This document shows, in pieces, positions 1 through 11,654 of a stretch of DNA of 64,000 nucleotides (positions are counted from its first letter, which is position 1; the number at the start of each line of letters is the position of its first letter). The stretch is from Metopolophium dirhodum (taxonomy: Eukaryota; Arthropoda; Insecta; Hemiptera; Aphididae): the NCBI RefSeq assembly GCF_019925205.1, contig NC_083565.1, forward strand, positions 24,270,241 to 24,334,240, in the 5' to 3' direction. The notes beneath the pieces are model-generated. The model saw only the letters and a program-made list of their open reading frames with translations, was not told where the DNA came from and did not search any database. A program made the translations under genes and the position numbers.

Positions 1-3000
1 CATCATTTACTTGCATCATATCACTGATACCATTTTGACGCATGTATTGTTCAACATCAATCTAAATATATAAAATGTTTAAATAAAAAGTTCTTGCTAG
101 GAATATTGTTTTATTACCTTTCCACTAAGTGCATCAGATAGCCTTTGGCGCAAAACGCTATTCTCATTTTCCAATTCTTTAACACGTTGTTGCAAAACCA
201 TAACTTTACGTTGAACTTCCATGTCTAAGAAACGTCTAAGAAAGGGAAAAACAAACTAATTTGTAGGTTTTTATCATGTTTATTTATTTAATGGTATCAT
301 TTAATAAATCATATTAGACCGTCAGTGTTAGTATTTCTCAATTAAAATCATAATTAAAATATTATAGTCAATTTATTTATCGAAATATATTATATAATTC
401 TATGTACAATAATTATAAACATTTTTATAAAAAAATAAATATTATGATCTAAGACTTAATATACAATTAAATTTAATGGGAATCAGTGTCACATTTTAAT
501 AGCCTTTTTAATGATAAACAATTGGTGGATCTTAATCGTCTAGGTTCACTTAAATCTGTTGTTCTAAATTGTGAACATCCTACGACTTCGGAATCAGATC
601 CTAGTGCCAAAGTAGGTTCAACAGCGTGCGGTTGATTTTGATTAACCCATCGTTCCAAAATGGATTCGCCTTGTTCATTCTTTTCTTTATTCATTTCATC
701 ATATTCAACCTTACAAATATCGGCTACACCTTGGAAGATTTCTGGGCCAAAATTATCCCAATTTAATTCTATCCTTGTTTTATCTCGTTGTATTTCACTA
801 TTAATTTCCATAATTGGACAGTCAATGTCTGCATCGCTAAAGTAATCTGACATTTCATTGTCTGAATAACGTTTGAACTCCACCATTTCATATTGTTTTT
901 GTTCAATTATATTATAATCCAAAGATGCCCATCGATCATCATCATTTGTGTAACGATCTAAAACAATCCTTCCACCTCTACCATATCGTGGCCTACATAA
1001 ACCTAAAGATTTATGATTTTTATTTTTTTGTATATAAACTGGTTGAAAACCAAATGTAGGGTCCACAGGTTCTGGAGAATTAAGAGGGGCCAGGTAAGAA
1101 CAATGCTTGTTTCGACGGAAAGACCATTTACCACCACCATCGTCCACATTTTGGGATTTATGTGGAGGAGAGTACATTTCTTCATCAGAACTTAAATGGT
1201 CCACATCATATGACTTATGCTTCCTTTTTCTATAGTGTCTTTTTTCTCTTTTGGCATCTTGGTATTTAGCATTTGCAGAACTTTTTTTCATATCACATTG
1301 TTTCCACATAGCAGACATATAATGATTAGTTGAGATTGGCGTAAATGCATGTCGTACAGTTTTCACTAATTCTACATCCTTATAAATATTTCCATTAAAG
1401 TCGCGTAAATCAAATCGTTTTTGGTATGTATCAAGAGTTAGTTGAACTAATTGTTTCTTAAGTGTTTCTCTGTGTTGTATAGTTCCAATTAAATCAAATG
1501 CTCTAGCCAAGTTTCTACGTAATTTTAACATTTTTTCATAAGACGCTTCATCATTTTTCCTATTTTTCCTTGTTTGAATTTTATCACGCCTTTTTCTAAA
1601 TGCTACGTATGAATCATTAGGAGGAGCACCAGCTATAGGTTCAGTGCGTACAGCAGGAGATAAAGTGTGACCTACACGTACTCTCTTCCTCAACCAATAA
1701 TCATAAATTAATAAGATGGTATCTTCGTCATCTTTAGTCAGTGCCTTAGCATCGGATAAATCAATAATATTGTAAGTGCTATGCTTTTCCCATTTGTCAA
1801 CAAGCTCTTCAAGTTTATCAGCTGTAATACTATTCGATCTACCAGTCGTATTTAACCATTCTAAATCTTCTGAGTCATAATCATATTCAGGAACATCTTG
1901 TTCCATTGTGAATGGTGTTATGTGTATTAGTTGTTTCGGAGGGTGGCAATCTGGAGGATATGTTTGATCATGCCATTTTAAGTCATTATTTATTAATTTA
2001 GCTACTTCAGGTGTGGGTATAACACTTCCTGCGACCATGGCACGTTGTAAATGATGTTCAGATTCTTCTTCTTTTTCCATACCACTGGGCATTTGGGGGA
2101 CAGCGCGCTTTAATTCCATACACTCGTGCAGGTCAGGCAAATCATCAGACATATAGATTGGTAGAGGTTTTGAAACATCCAACTGCCGAGCTCTGAAAGT
2201 CGGCTTGTTCGTCGGCTTGCTGGGCCACCTACCACAATAACAATCCGACATTACTATTTTCCTTTAAAAAAACTTTTTTACTTTACAGGGTGATCAATAT
2301 GCATAGCCCAAAAATAATTGTTATAGAAATTAAGCAGCAAAATATAAACTATAATTTTCATTAGGTAACATTTGACGGAAATGTACAATATTACGTTTCT
2401 ACAGAAACTGATTATTTTAACTTCTTAGAATAAACAATAATATAATAATTAGACAATCCATTATTAATATTCATAATATGACATTAATTTGTCTTATGGA
2501 ACTTGACCACCCTGCAATATCTAATCTACTAGGCACACAGTATTTTTCTTTTATTCTTTCTACTAATTAAATAATTCTAAAAGGCACGACTTCAGAAGGC
2601 TAGGCAGAGTTCGGCATTTGAATGTTTTCAACCGTGCAGATAATTAAATGTTATTAATTATTACACACTATTGTTAGTTATAAAAAAAACTCATGCAACA
2701 ACTACATTAAACTAATGTTAGTCGCTATTATGTTGACAGCTGACAAACAAAATCATAAAAGTAAAGAAAAATTCTAATAAACAAAATATTTATACCTAAA
2801 TCATTATACTATTCTATTACAAATTCACATACTAAGTTTTTATGTTTCATAAAAATAAATTAACAAGGAAATACATTAAGATAACAAACTAACAAAGAGA
2901 CTTTAAAGTTTGCGATTTGATAAATGCCTAATATAAGTTTCTAGTAATATAATAGTTAAACATTTTAGATTATCAAACAGCGTTAACATTTTTACTAATA

Positions 3001-4144
3001 GATTAATAAAAGAAGAAAGATAAGAAAATAAAACATTTGACTGGTTGAATTTTTTAGTAGACATTAGTTTCATTTAAGGATACATTTATAAATGATAATT
3101 TGTCCGCAAAAATTAAAATTCTATATCAATTAATATAGAATCATGTAGTAATAGAAAATGATTTTATCTTTAAATATTTGTTTTAAATAATAATATGATT
3201 AGCATAGGCATGTAATCAGGTGGTTAAGAGTATGCAACTGCAGTCTATAGCTCTGGAAAGAAGGAAGACTTGATTTATGGTTTGAATTTAATTTGTTTTC
3301 GTAATAAAAAGTGATTATAGGTAGACTGAATCAATAATGCAACTAAATAGACACCTCCTAATCATATAGGTTAAAATTTTAGCAAATAGTCGAAGATAAT
3401 AAAGACCAAGAAAATAATTATTCTTGCTCTTGAGCTAAATGATAACATACTTGTATGCAAGATCAAAAGCTTGTCCAATGCTGAGAGTGATCTCTTCAGC
3501 TAACTTGTCACTCATAAACACAAAACAAGTGTGTCGTTCAGATTCATTTGAGTCTTTTACAATAAAGCTGAAAAACTGTTTGTCCACCTTATCATCAGCA
3601 CAGTAAGAAATTCTGTGCAACGGATATTGATGCATTATTACCTATAGGAAAAACAATAGGTATTTATACCAAATGAACTCAAAGACCAATAACAATAGTA
3701 ATTCTACTTTTGTTTTTGGATCTTGCAGTGCAACGCCTTCAACACTTATTGTAAGCTCAACTTTCGGTACTTTAGAACCTTCGGCTTTCCGGACTTGTTG
3801 ATTAAATTTTAACTTTTGAATAGACTCTTTGATCACTTTAAAACCTTTTGGTTGGTCTACATCGACATTTCCCAGAAACTGTAAATCAATAATTACTTCG
3901 TAAATTTACTGCTAGAGAACAATGCAATTTTAACACCTTGTTCATACCTTAACGATGTACGCAATATGACCTTTTTGTAAAGCTTCAGGAGGATGTATCC
4001 AATTTCGATTTTCTTAAAAAAATAATATTATTATAAACATGTGTATTATTGTAAAATATAACTAATTAACTTACCTCCTCCTCCTTTGGCTGATTTGTTG
4101 GTGGAGTTTTGAGTCCATTTTAAAAGATTTCCTGTGTTCCTCAT
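1..4144 (-). CDS. ced-6: CED-6 / GULP1 engulfment adaptor, 5' part, six coding exons (last one cut by window edge)
   Basis: Cytoplasmic adaptor that links engulfment receptors (Draper/CED-1 type) to phagocytosis. Coding exons in transcript order: 4144-4075, 4012-3948, 3878-3708, 3641-3451, 235-118 and 61-1 (partial). All introns are GT-AG and the phases close exactly (70, 65, 171, 191 and 118 nt). The assembled protein starts MRNTGNLLKWTQ. It has the PTB domain at about residues 28-170, with family landmarks NWIHPPEAL, KFLGNVDVDQPKG, PKVELTISVEGVALQDPKTK, LHRISYCADD and IGQAFDLAYK. A leucine-zipper-like coiled coil follows at about 170-205 (VMVLQQRVKELENEN). This order matches GULP1 and insect CED-6. 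The C-terminal half lies outside the window. Most introns are 50-75 nt; the one between exons 4 and 5 is 3,215 nt and contains an E(Pc)-like gene. An AG acceptor at 4162 implies a spliced 5' UTR. Family identity is recognised by eye; splice sites are read directly. Confidence 0.95.
372..377 (-). terminator. AATAAA poly(A) signal candidate for the E(Pc)-like gene
   Basis: A canonical AATAAA lies on the minus strand about 96 nt after the E(Pc)-like stop codon and before the next ced-6 exon at 235. It would let the nested gene end its own transcript inside the host intron. In AT-rich DNA such hexamers are common, so this is position-based support only. Confidence 0.35.
473..2251 (-). CDS. E(Pc)-like: Enhancer of polycomb-like protein, intact single-exon ORF nested in a ced-6 intron
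   Basis: Enhancer of polycomb proteins are nuclear scaffold subunits of the NuA4/TIP60 histone acetyltransferase complex. The 592-residue ORF carries the EPcA region: FRARQLDVSKPLPIY at about 19-33, DLPDLHE, RAVPQMPSGMEKEEESEHHL at about 50-69, PKQLIHITPF at about 105-114, a YDYDSEDLEWLN stretch, then NDSYVAFRKR and KNRKNDEASYEKMLKLRR at about 212-246. The second conserved block includes RRNKHCSYLAPL and RPRYGRGGRIVLDRY at about 379-434. An in-frame TAA 12-14 nt before the ATG supports the start. There are no internal stops, frameshifts or introns. The Gln-rich C-terminal tail usual in longer insect homologues (family knowledge) is absent. It lies on the ced-6 strand, wholly inside its fourth coding intron. 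It is either a retrocopy kept under selection or the native gene; the intact frame argues against a dead pseudogene. Confidence 0.9.
   Translation of the reverse strand: MSDCYCGRWPSKPTNKPTFRARQLDVSKPLPIYMSDDLPDLHECMELKRAVPQMPSGMEKEEESEHHLQRAMVAGSVIPTPEVAKLINNDLKWHDQTYPPDCHPPKQLIHITPFTMEQDVPEYDYDSEDLEWLNTTGRSNSITADKLEELVDKWEKHSTYNIIDLSDAKALTKDDEDTILLIYDYWLRKRVRVGHTLSPAVRTEPIAGAPPNDSYVAFRKRRDKIQTRKNRKNDEASYEKMLKLRRNLARAFDLIGTIQHRETLKKQLVQLTLDTYQKRFDLRDFNGNIYKDVELVKTVRHAFTPISTNHYMSAMWKQCDMKKSSANAKYQDAKREKRHYRKRKHKSYDVDHLSSDEEMYSPPHKSQNVDDGGGKWSFRRNKHCSYLAPLNSPEPVDPTFGFQPVYIQKNKNHKSLGLCRPRYGRGGRIVLDRYTNDDDRWASLDYNIIEQKQYEMVEFKRYSDNEMSDYFSDADIDCPIMEINSEIQRDKTRIELNWDNFGPEIFQGVADICKVEYDEMNKEKNEQGESILERWVNQNQPHAVEPTLALGSDSEVVGCSQFRTTDLSEPRRLRSTNCLSLKRLLKCDTDSH
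2286..2514. repeat. Short inverted-repeat element just upstream of the E(Pc)-like ORF
   Basis: The 229 bp segment begins CAGGGTGATCAA and ends in the reverse complement of CAGGGTGGTCAA (11 of 12 positions match), as in a hAT-like MITE. No target-site duplication is visible. It starts 35 bp upstream of the E(Pc)-like start codon, so it occupies the likely 5' UTR or promoter position. Confidence 0.4.
2515..3450. other. Remainder of the large ced-6 intron
   Basis: AT-rich sequence between the nested E(Pc)-like gene and ced-6 coding exon 4. I see no coding region or clear repeat here. Any promoter of the nested gene should lie in its left part. Confidence 0.5.
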
Positions 4145-4162
4145 TTTTGAAGAAAATGCTTC
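4075..4162 (-). other. ced-6: ced-6 start exon with spliced 5' UTR acceptor
   Basis: On the minus strand a pyrimidine-rich run ending in CAG at 4162 precedes 17 untranslated bases and the ATG at 4144. This is a typical 3' splice site, so at least one non-coding first exon lies further upstream, probably in the CpG-rich segment near 4.4-5.4 kb. I could not fix its donor; a GTAAGC at 4879-4874 is one candidate. Confidence 0.6.
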
Positions 4163-4399
4163 TGAAATTGTGAAGAAAAAACTAGTTAATTTATAATTAA
4201 GTGGGTATTATAGGTAAATTATTAAACGTGTGTTAATATTGGTAGTAACATATTGCAATGATATTTCAAATATTCACTCTATGAGTGTATAAATATTTCT
4301 TTAATTAATTTCATCCTACAATTTGGGTCAATAACATGTACCTAAACGTAAAAGATATTAGTATCGTCACTAGCCGATAAATCTCACTGCCACCAATGT

Positions 4400-5370
4400 C
4401 GAGAGTATAATTTCTAAAAGGAGGTGCAGTAGCGAAGCTTGTAACACAACAAACAACGATTAGGAGTCTTGACTGAATCGATAGAGCTCGGAAGGATTCA
4501 ACGAACGTGGGTAGCGATCAGTTATCATCGGAGACTGAAAAAAAACGATGGGCTCCACAGACTCGTCGGGTGGGTGTGGAAATCTATAGTCTGAAATTCC
4601 ACCTAAGTACCGTCGGTTTAACACCCAAACGAACAGTACCCACCTATGAGTAAACAAAGGCAGCCTAAGTCGAGTAAGTCAGACGAGTTCGTTCGGTTCA
4701 AACTTCTCGCGAGCGTTCGGGGTGATAAGACGACGACGTACGAGGCGTATAACAATAACAATAACAACGACGGGCGAGTACCTATAACAAAGGAAACCCG
4801 CGACCGAAGGGTCTGAGACGGAAACCGAAGTAACAATATTAACAACAACAACAACAATAATACAATATGTCTTGCTTACGTATCGAGACGGGGCCGAAGC
4901 GGTTAACTTGAAAACCTGTTGGCTTCTTTTTAATATCGTAAAATTACGTGTGGCAGGGCACTTTTTATCGCTCTGGTACGCGCGCGCGTACGTTGCAGTC
5001 GGACGGCGTTCGTGTTTCGACGACAAAGGTCCAGGCGGCGGCGGCACTAGTGTCTGCGCGCGTTTACGCTAACGTCACGGCGGCGGGACAACGGCGTTCG
5101 GACGGCGAGAAGGACGAGCACGAAAACGCCATTTTGATAGGTACTGCTGACGGGGCGGCGGGGTTCGCGGGGCGGCGCGGCGGTCGGCGATAGTGAATGC
5201 TTGTGCACGAAAAACGGGAATTTCAAAAACAGGCGTGGCCTTCCGCGTTGAGTCACAGCCGCGCGGACTAGCGACCCTGGAATCTTATAACGTCTTTGGC
5301 CCGACGTGTGAACCGCGCCCGCGAAAACCGATTTCGGATAAGCCGTATGTTACGCCGTCACGCCGCCACA
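4400..5370 (-). promoter_or_regulatory. CpG-rich promoter-like island upstream of ced-6
   Basis: GC and CpG content rise sharply against the AT-rich background, for example around 4975-5100 and 5140-5350. The overlapping open frames on both strands look like by-products of this composition: they have low-complexity translations and no recognisable domain. Placement immediately upstream of the ced-6 5' UTR acceptor makes it the likely promoter and first-exon region. Strand assignment is inference; it could be bidirectional. Confidence 0.5.
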
Positions 5371-7319
5371 CAGATGTAATATTATAAACATACGTATCTG
5401 TAATATTCACGAGAGCATGCGCGATGCATACGTATGCTGACACATTTATAAATATTTAATTAGAAAAAAAAAAATAGGTAGTTTAAACTTAAAATAATGA
5501 ACGGTCATTGAGAATACAGGTAATATCCACATATATATAAACATATGTTTATATACCTGTGCGACTGTGCGCCGCCAGCGTCTTCGCCCATAACAATAAT
5601 AGGTACAACGCGTCCTGCAGTATAGCCATTGCACTTGCAATAAAATATCGTTAGTGGTCGAATAATAATATTGTCCGTGTATAGTATAGGATAATGATAT
5701 TTTTTTTATTTTATTCAGATAATAATAAACGACGCCCGTAATGGGCACAGACGCATACAACATAAGACTCAACAGTTATGAATCGTTCGAATATAATAAA
5801 CGAACTGACCTCATTTCATGAGATAACAAAGGTAGTATTATTATTTGTGAATAAAGGAGTAGGTGTAAACATTTTAATCTGGTCGAGTTACCATCGAGGA
5901 AGTTAAAAATATCAATATGTCTTAATGCGTTTCCTGTACAGTTGGCATTTGGTTAATCGGAGCAGAAAACCCGTAATTACTTGTGTATATAGAATGTTCG
6001 AGACACCCGCGAGTCTTATAACGTTAGAGACACACAAAGGTATAGGTACCTACTGTTGGCTCGGTATAGTTCTGCACAGTCACGTCATATTATATTGTTG
6101 AAGATTTACGATTTTATTGCCTCCAGATATTATGTTTTGCACGATCTTTGAAAAAAACGAATTCGCCCTCCATCATTCGTCGTCATCGTAAATTGCGGTA
6201 AAAAATATCTCGACGTCTACGTCCGTCGTCTGCTCGATAATAATCGAAAGTAATACATTTTTGTATTTTTTACTAAATACCAAAACGGTTTTCGTATGAA
6301 TTGCAGTAATATTATATCGGTTTTATAGTGGACTTCAATACTTCGTACAATAGTGTTATAGCAATACCTAAAATTAGTGGCGTACATTTTCATCAAGTAG
6401 AACTGTTTATAATTGATAATTATATTTTATTCAACATGTAGATTATTGTATTAGGTATCTATAGGTATATTTATATTTTATTAAAAAATTGATAGTCGTG
6501 TTGTTTATATACATATATATATATATAGACTATGAACCCCGCCCCCGCAGAATTTTTTTTCGTGTACCTACTTACGCGCCCGATTTTAATCGTAGTTTAT
6601 ATTCACAGTCATTTAATTCCTAATTAAATAATTAACATTTAACTAACATACCAACCGCACACCCTCAAAAATGAATTATGTTAAGAAAAATACATTCGAA
6701 TTTTTAAATTTTCAGAAAATGTCAATGAAAAAAAATGTTCAAGCTTATATCTCTACTTACTATAATAAATTATGGTTAACTTTAAGAAAAATAAATAATT
6801 TATACGCATAATACATCGGTGCAATATTATAATGTACAATCACAATTCGAGCCTTTCCCCCCCCCCTCCACAACTACAACGAACGATCACCAAAAATATA
6901 ATTTTTTTAAAAATCATTCTTCATATTTATGTGTGTGTGTTTTTTTTATAATCATAAAACCATAATACAATATAATATTATGTTACGACTATATATATGT
7001 ATCTAAACGTATTGTTATTGTAAACAGGCTACGGAGAACTATTCGGCCCGTCCATTCCCTAAACGGTGAAACGAACAATACATTTGCCGAACACTGCAGA
7101 TAACTATATGACGTATGAGTTTGCTAAAATAGTATAATGTTTAATGTTTATAGTATATTATTGTCGAATTAATCGTGGTCGTGACTCGTGACTATATACG
7201 CAGGTATATACGTTTGTTCCATATAGCTATATTATAGGCAGTGAGATCGAATTTCCTTGTATCGCAGTTCGTCGTATATACATGTTAATAAATATACTGT
7301 ATAGTATGATCGGTATATA
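5371..7319. other. Anonymous AT-rich intergenic DNA
   Basis: Short TA-rich words, homopolymer runs (for example poly-C near 6856) and (TA)n tracts near 6513. No gene or delimited element is visible. Confidence 0.5.
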
Positions 7320-8693
7320 CAGGGTGTATCTTATGTCATGGTACGCGGAGGTTTTTTAACGATTATGGATCGATGACATAGATTTTCGTTAAAACGAAAA
7401 AATACGTGTGTCTTTATTTTTAACAGGCAATTTTTTTTATAACAATTTCAAATACTTTTAATTTAAATAATTGATATAGGTTTAATTTACAAGAGCTAAA
7501 TTATTATTTTTCTTATAACTAACTTTTATAACTTAAAATTTGAACCATATAAGTTCCCTATATTATTGGTAAAATGGTAAATGGTAGGTATCGCATGCAA
7601 AGTATGGATTTAGCAGTTGAAATCCTTTAAGAAATATTTAAAATACACTATTTGCAAGATATTTAAATAAATAGTCAATTTCAATATAGGTTTGTACCTA
7701 ACTTGGGCATACTTTTAATCTGAGTTAATTACAGATTTCCAATATTATTATAACAAGAATCAAATACCATTAGGCACCTAATAAAGAATCCAAATTATTG
7801 CTATTATAAGAAAAGTATGATAGGAAAAGTACGAAATAAAATTTAAATGTCCAAAACTAAAAAACATGAAGAGTTATGAATTTCAACTCCTAAATTCTAC
7901 TTGGCATGCCATACCTACCAAATATAGGGAACCTATATGGTTCAAATTTCAAGTGTATCCCCCACGAGAAGATCACCACAAAACATTTCACTTCTTTCGT
8001 TACACAATTTTTTTAACCCCTAACATACACCTAAGGCATTTATAATGTCAGCAATTGAATACCATTTACCAATTTACCATTATTTCTTTAGCCACCTAAT
8101 AAAGAATCCAAATTTATGATATTGTAAGACAAATAACTGTGAAGTAATTAATTACGATAACTTATAATAACAAATTAAAATAATAATACTGGTTTTGATG
8201 ATTGTATGTTAAATAAAAATAATGAACTATGTTTGCCAAAAATTTTGTTTGTTTTTTTTTTTGAGAGAGTGTCATTAGATTACCGATTAAACTACTTAAG
8301 TGTATAAAAAGTTAGTTATAAGAAAAAATTATTTAGCTATTGTAAATTAAACCTATATCAATTATTTAAATTAAAAGTATTAATACATATTTTACTAAAC
8401 TTTAGAGGACTATAGTTAATAAACTAGCGAACCAAAATTGATTATTTGACTATCAAAATTTTCAGGAAAAACAAGATTTACCAGAATCCATTGAAAAATA
8501 TAGTAGTTACCATTTGAAAAAATTAAGTTGATTTTGCTATTGATACACTTGCGTGTTTAAAAATTTTGAAATTGTTATAAAAACATTGCCTGTTAAAAAT
8601 AAAGAAACACGTCTTTTTTCGTTTTAGCAAAATTCTGTCATCGATCCATAATCGCTAAAAAACCCCGCGTACAATGACATAAGATACACCCTG
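7320..8693. mobile_element. Foldback-type transposon with long inverted arms, 1.37 kb
   Basis: The element opens CAGGGTGTATCTTATGTCAT and closes with its reverse complement. The inverted arms match over roughly the outer 140 bp, with shared words such as ATTATGGATCGATGACA. A second inverted block of about 90 bp further in (containing TAATTTAAATAATTGATATA) is displaced by an insertion in the right arm. A third inverted pair (GAACCATATA and its complement) lies near 7540-7600 and 7900-7960. TATA flanks both ends, giving a TA or TATA duplication. It has no coding capacity, so it is non-autonomous. Confidence 0.85.
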
Positions 8694-8804
8694 TATAATA
8701 ACGATATACAGAATATAAATATAAAATAGTTAAATATATTTCTTATAAGTTATAGGTAGGGTAGGTATATTACCTACGATATATACAATATACCTAAGTT
8801 TAAG

Positions 8805-9811
8805 GGGCCTCGCTACGGCTATTGATTAAGGGGTAACATTCAGGCAATTTCTAATCTCGTCTTAGTCGCCCGGGATCTGTGTGATACTTGTAAGTGATTA
8901 TAATAATTAAAGGGTCTGCACGTGATCTGTTTTTTTGCTCAAAAACATGCCTTACAGGAAAATCTCTCACGCCTCGTAGAGTGATCCGATTTCGATAATT
9001 TTTTTTTTTTTGAAAGAGAAAAACTTTTTGCAGGGCGCAATGGACTTGGATTTTCAAAATTCTATTTCTAAACTATAAAATACGATTTTAAATATGACCA
9101 ATTTTCACAAGATTTTGTTATTTTTATTATGTTTGTTTTGAGCAACGAAATTAAAAATCTAAGTCCAATAAATAATTAATCGAATCAGAAACCTCTACGA
9201 TGCATGAGTTTTTCCTGTAAAGCGTGTTTTGAGGAAAAAATCAGGCATTTTATTTTTGGTCAGTGGTGCCGTTGACGTGTGCGAAAATGGTACCCGCATA
9301 CAATCTCACTCAAGCTAATCATCATTGACGACTAACGCAAATGCCATGGGCGGCGGCAACGAAATTGCATATTGCCTAAATATTGCCCCTTATTAAAGAC
9401 ACACGAATGACGAATGTGAATGAAATTCAATGCGGCTACCACTCTCATACGTGCATGAACAGGTCAATAACTCTAAAAAAATATAAAATTCACTTAGTAT
9501 ACGAATTTCACGACAACTTACTTATTGTATTTACAAAGATAAAATTAGTTAACGTTATCTAATTTTTATTCTGAAAAAAATATTTGAATTCAGCAAAAAA
9601 ATGTATGTAGATCGAGCGAAATTTACTTATGATTTGAAAAATTCATATTTTCAAGTTATCATTTACAATTCACAATAATATAAGATTTAATTTTTACAAA
9701 GTATTAGGGAAGCTCATAGACAATTTTTTATCGAGTTCAAATATTTTTTCAGAATATTTTTGTCAAAACTTAAGGTCTTTTGAGCTAAAATCGACGGCAG
9801 TAGCGAGGCCC
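8805..9811. mobile_element. Inverted-repeat element, about 1.0 kb, GGGCCTCGCTAC ends
   Basis: A perfect 12 bp terminal inverted repeat (GGGCCTCGCTAC at 8805, GTAGCGAGGCCC ending 9811) bounds the segment. Its inner part (about 9105-9410) is similar to 57537-57897, so the family has at least two copies here. Shared words include ATTTTTATTATGTTTG, GCAACGAAATT and GCATATTGCCTAAATA. No clear target-site duplication and no ORF for a transposase. Confidence 0.65.
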
Positions 9812-11644
9812 ATTAAGAAAATTCATTAGTGTTTAGTACATTGGACTTGTCGGAAATTAGTAGGTATTAAATATACCTATAGATATAATATATATTATTG
9901 TAAAATTACGAAACTACTTTTTATACTTGTTTCTTGTAGTAGGTACCTATAACATAATCTCATATTCATTTTTTTTAAATTAAAATTTTTAAAACTTTCA
10001 TGCTGAAAATAATATTGTTCTTAAAAACAACGAAATATTGAATAATAAACATAATATTAATATATTTATTATTATACATTGCAACTGGCGACTGCAGACT
10101 TTAACGGAACTTGAGGTATGAGTACAAAATATGTACAATTGTAAATGTGTGGATGTGATATTGCGATGGTACCTACTAACTAGTAACCAACTAAACCAAC
10201 TATACCAAGTTAGGCACTTATTGAGTACCTATTATTAAGTACGTTTAGCTTCGTTAATTTAAATATTAGAGTGAATACATCAAACCAGACCAATACATCA
10301 TCAGTTTATTGTTTGGAGTAGCGTCAATTTAAGTCTTCCACGGCGATGTCCGTGGGTAGAACGATGGAGAAACGTGAAAAGGACCAGTGGCGTCATTTCC
10401 GTTTTAGAGAGGGGAGAAAGTTTTGACCACCCCATAATAAAACTGAAAAAACCACTCAGTTACAACGGTTATCTGAGATAACTGTGGTTATCATATATTA
10501 TAGTATCATATTGGCATAAATCACCCATTAAAAAAAAAAAAAACAATGACTAAATAATTAATATATTTGTATTAGGATACCTAAATATATTAACTATTAT
10601 TTATTAACTACTATATAATATTATGAAGTCCTAAAACTAGCCTATACCTGGCCCGACAACGTCCCGATAATGACATGGGGGGGGGGGGGGGAATGACTAC
10701 TATGCCCCCAAATGACGCCATATACTTTGTATATTGTATACGAATTATTATTATTCTTGTTACTTGTGTATCTAGAAGGTACAACGTATTTATTACATAT
10801 TATTATTGTTATACAACTATTATCGAAATATATTTGTCTCGTCGTCTGACTATTATATTATAAGTTTTACGCTCAATTTGGCTTTCTCGGCACCAAATTA
10901 TTATACACATTTTTCTATCTATTTAAATACTGTTTCATAAGGTTTTTCTATTTATTATCGTTACTATTATTTTTTTCCTCGTCCTGTCTCGAAAATCTAA
11001 GTATAATAGTATATACAAAAATCCACGACGCTCCGGCCCCCTCAAATCTCGGCTTGTGGTTGGTGACCTTGCTCAAAGTGATAGTCAACCACATGACGCC
11101 CGACATACGAATAATTTTCCCTTTGGTGAATTGTCAAACGGTCATAAAAAATTAATACTTGCATACTAACTGCATACACACATACCTGTGAAAGCACAAG
11201 TCATATTGCACATCACAGTGCACTGTCGCCTGCAAAAACACATATATATATTATATATTATATGAGGTACGCATAAATAAAAATATATTATTAAACGTTT
11301 CACGTCCGTTAGTTTAGTTATTTTGTGTAGCATTATTTGTTCGAGAAGATTATATTTTAGATAATATAGTTTGAAGTTTGTAGGCTAGGTAGCCTAGTTA
11401 TCTGGTATACGTTATGCGTATAACTATAAAAAAGCATAGCACGTCTCAATGAAATACCATCATACAAAAACGACACATAGGTTATTGGTAGGTACATCAG
11501 CGATAACATTATTACCGAGTTAGTACCGGATGTAAACATAAATAACAAGGCAAACTTATTGTATTAAGAAAAGTTGAACGAATACCTATAGGCTATAAAT
11601 ATTAACTATAATAAAGTAATATAAGTATAATATATAATAATATA
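9812..11644. other. Intergenic DNA with a G15 run
   Basis: AT-rich sequence. A run of 15 G at 10677-10691 and an adjacent CCACCCC segment stand out. Open frames here are short and without domain-like sequence. Confidence 0.5.
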
Positions 11645-11654
11645 ACTTATAAGT

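Noticed and set aside
473..2251. E(Pc)-like ORF as a dead processed pseudogene
   Set aside because: No stop or frameshift in 592 codons and both conserved regions are present. A poly(A) remnant is not visible.
10675..10863. ORF starting in the G15 run
   Set aside because: Starts in a homopolymer and has no protein-like pattern.
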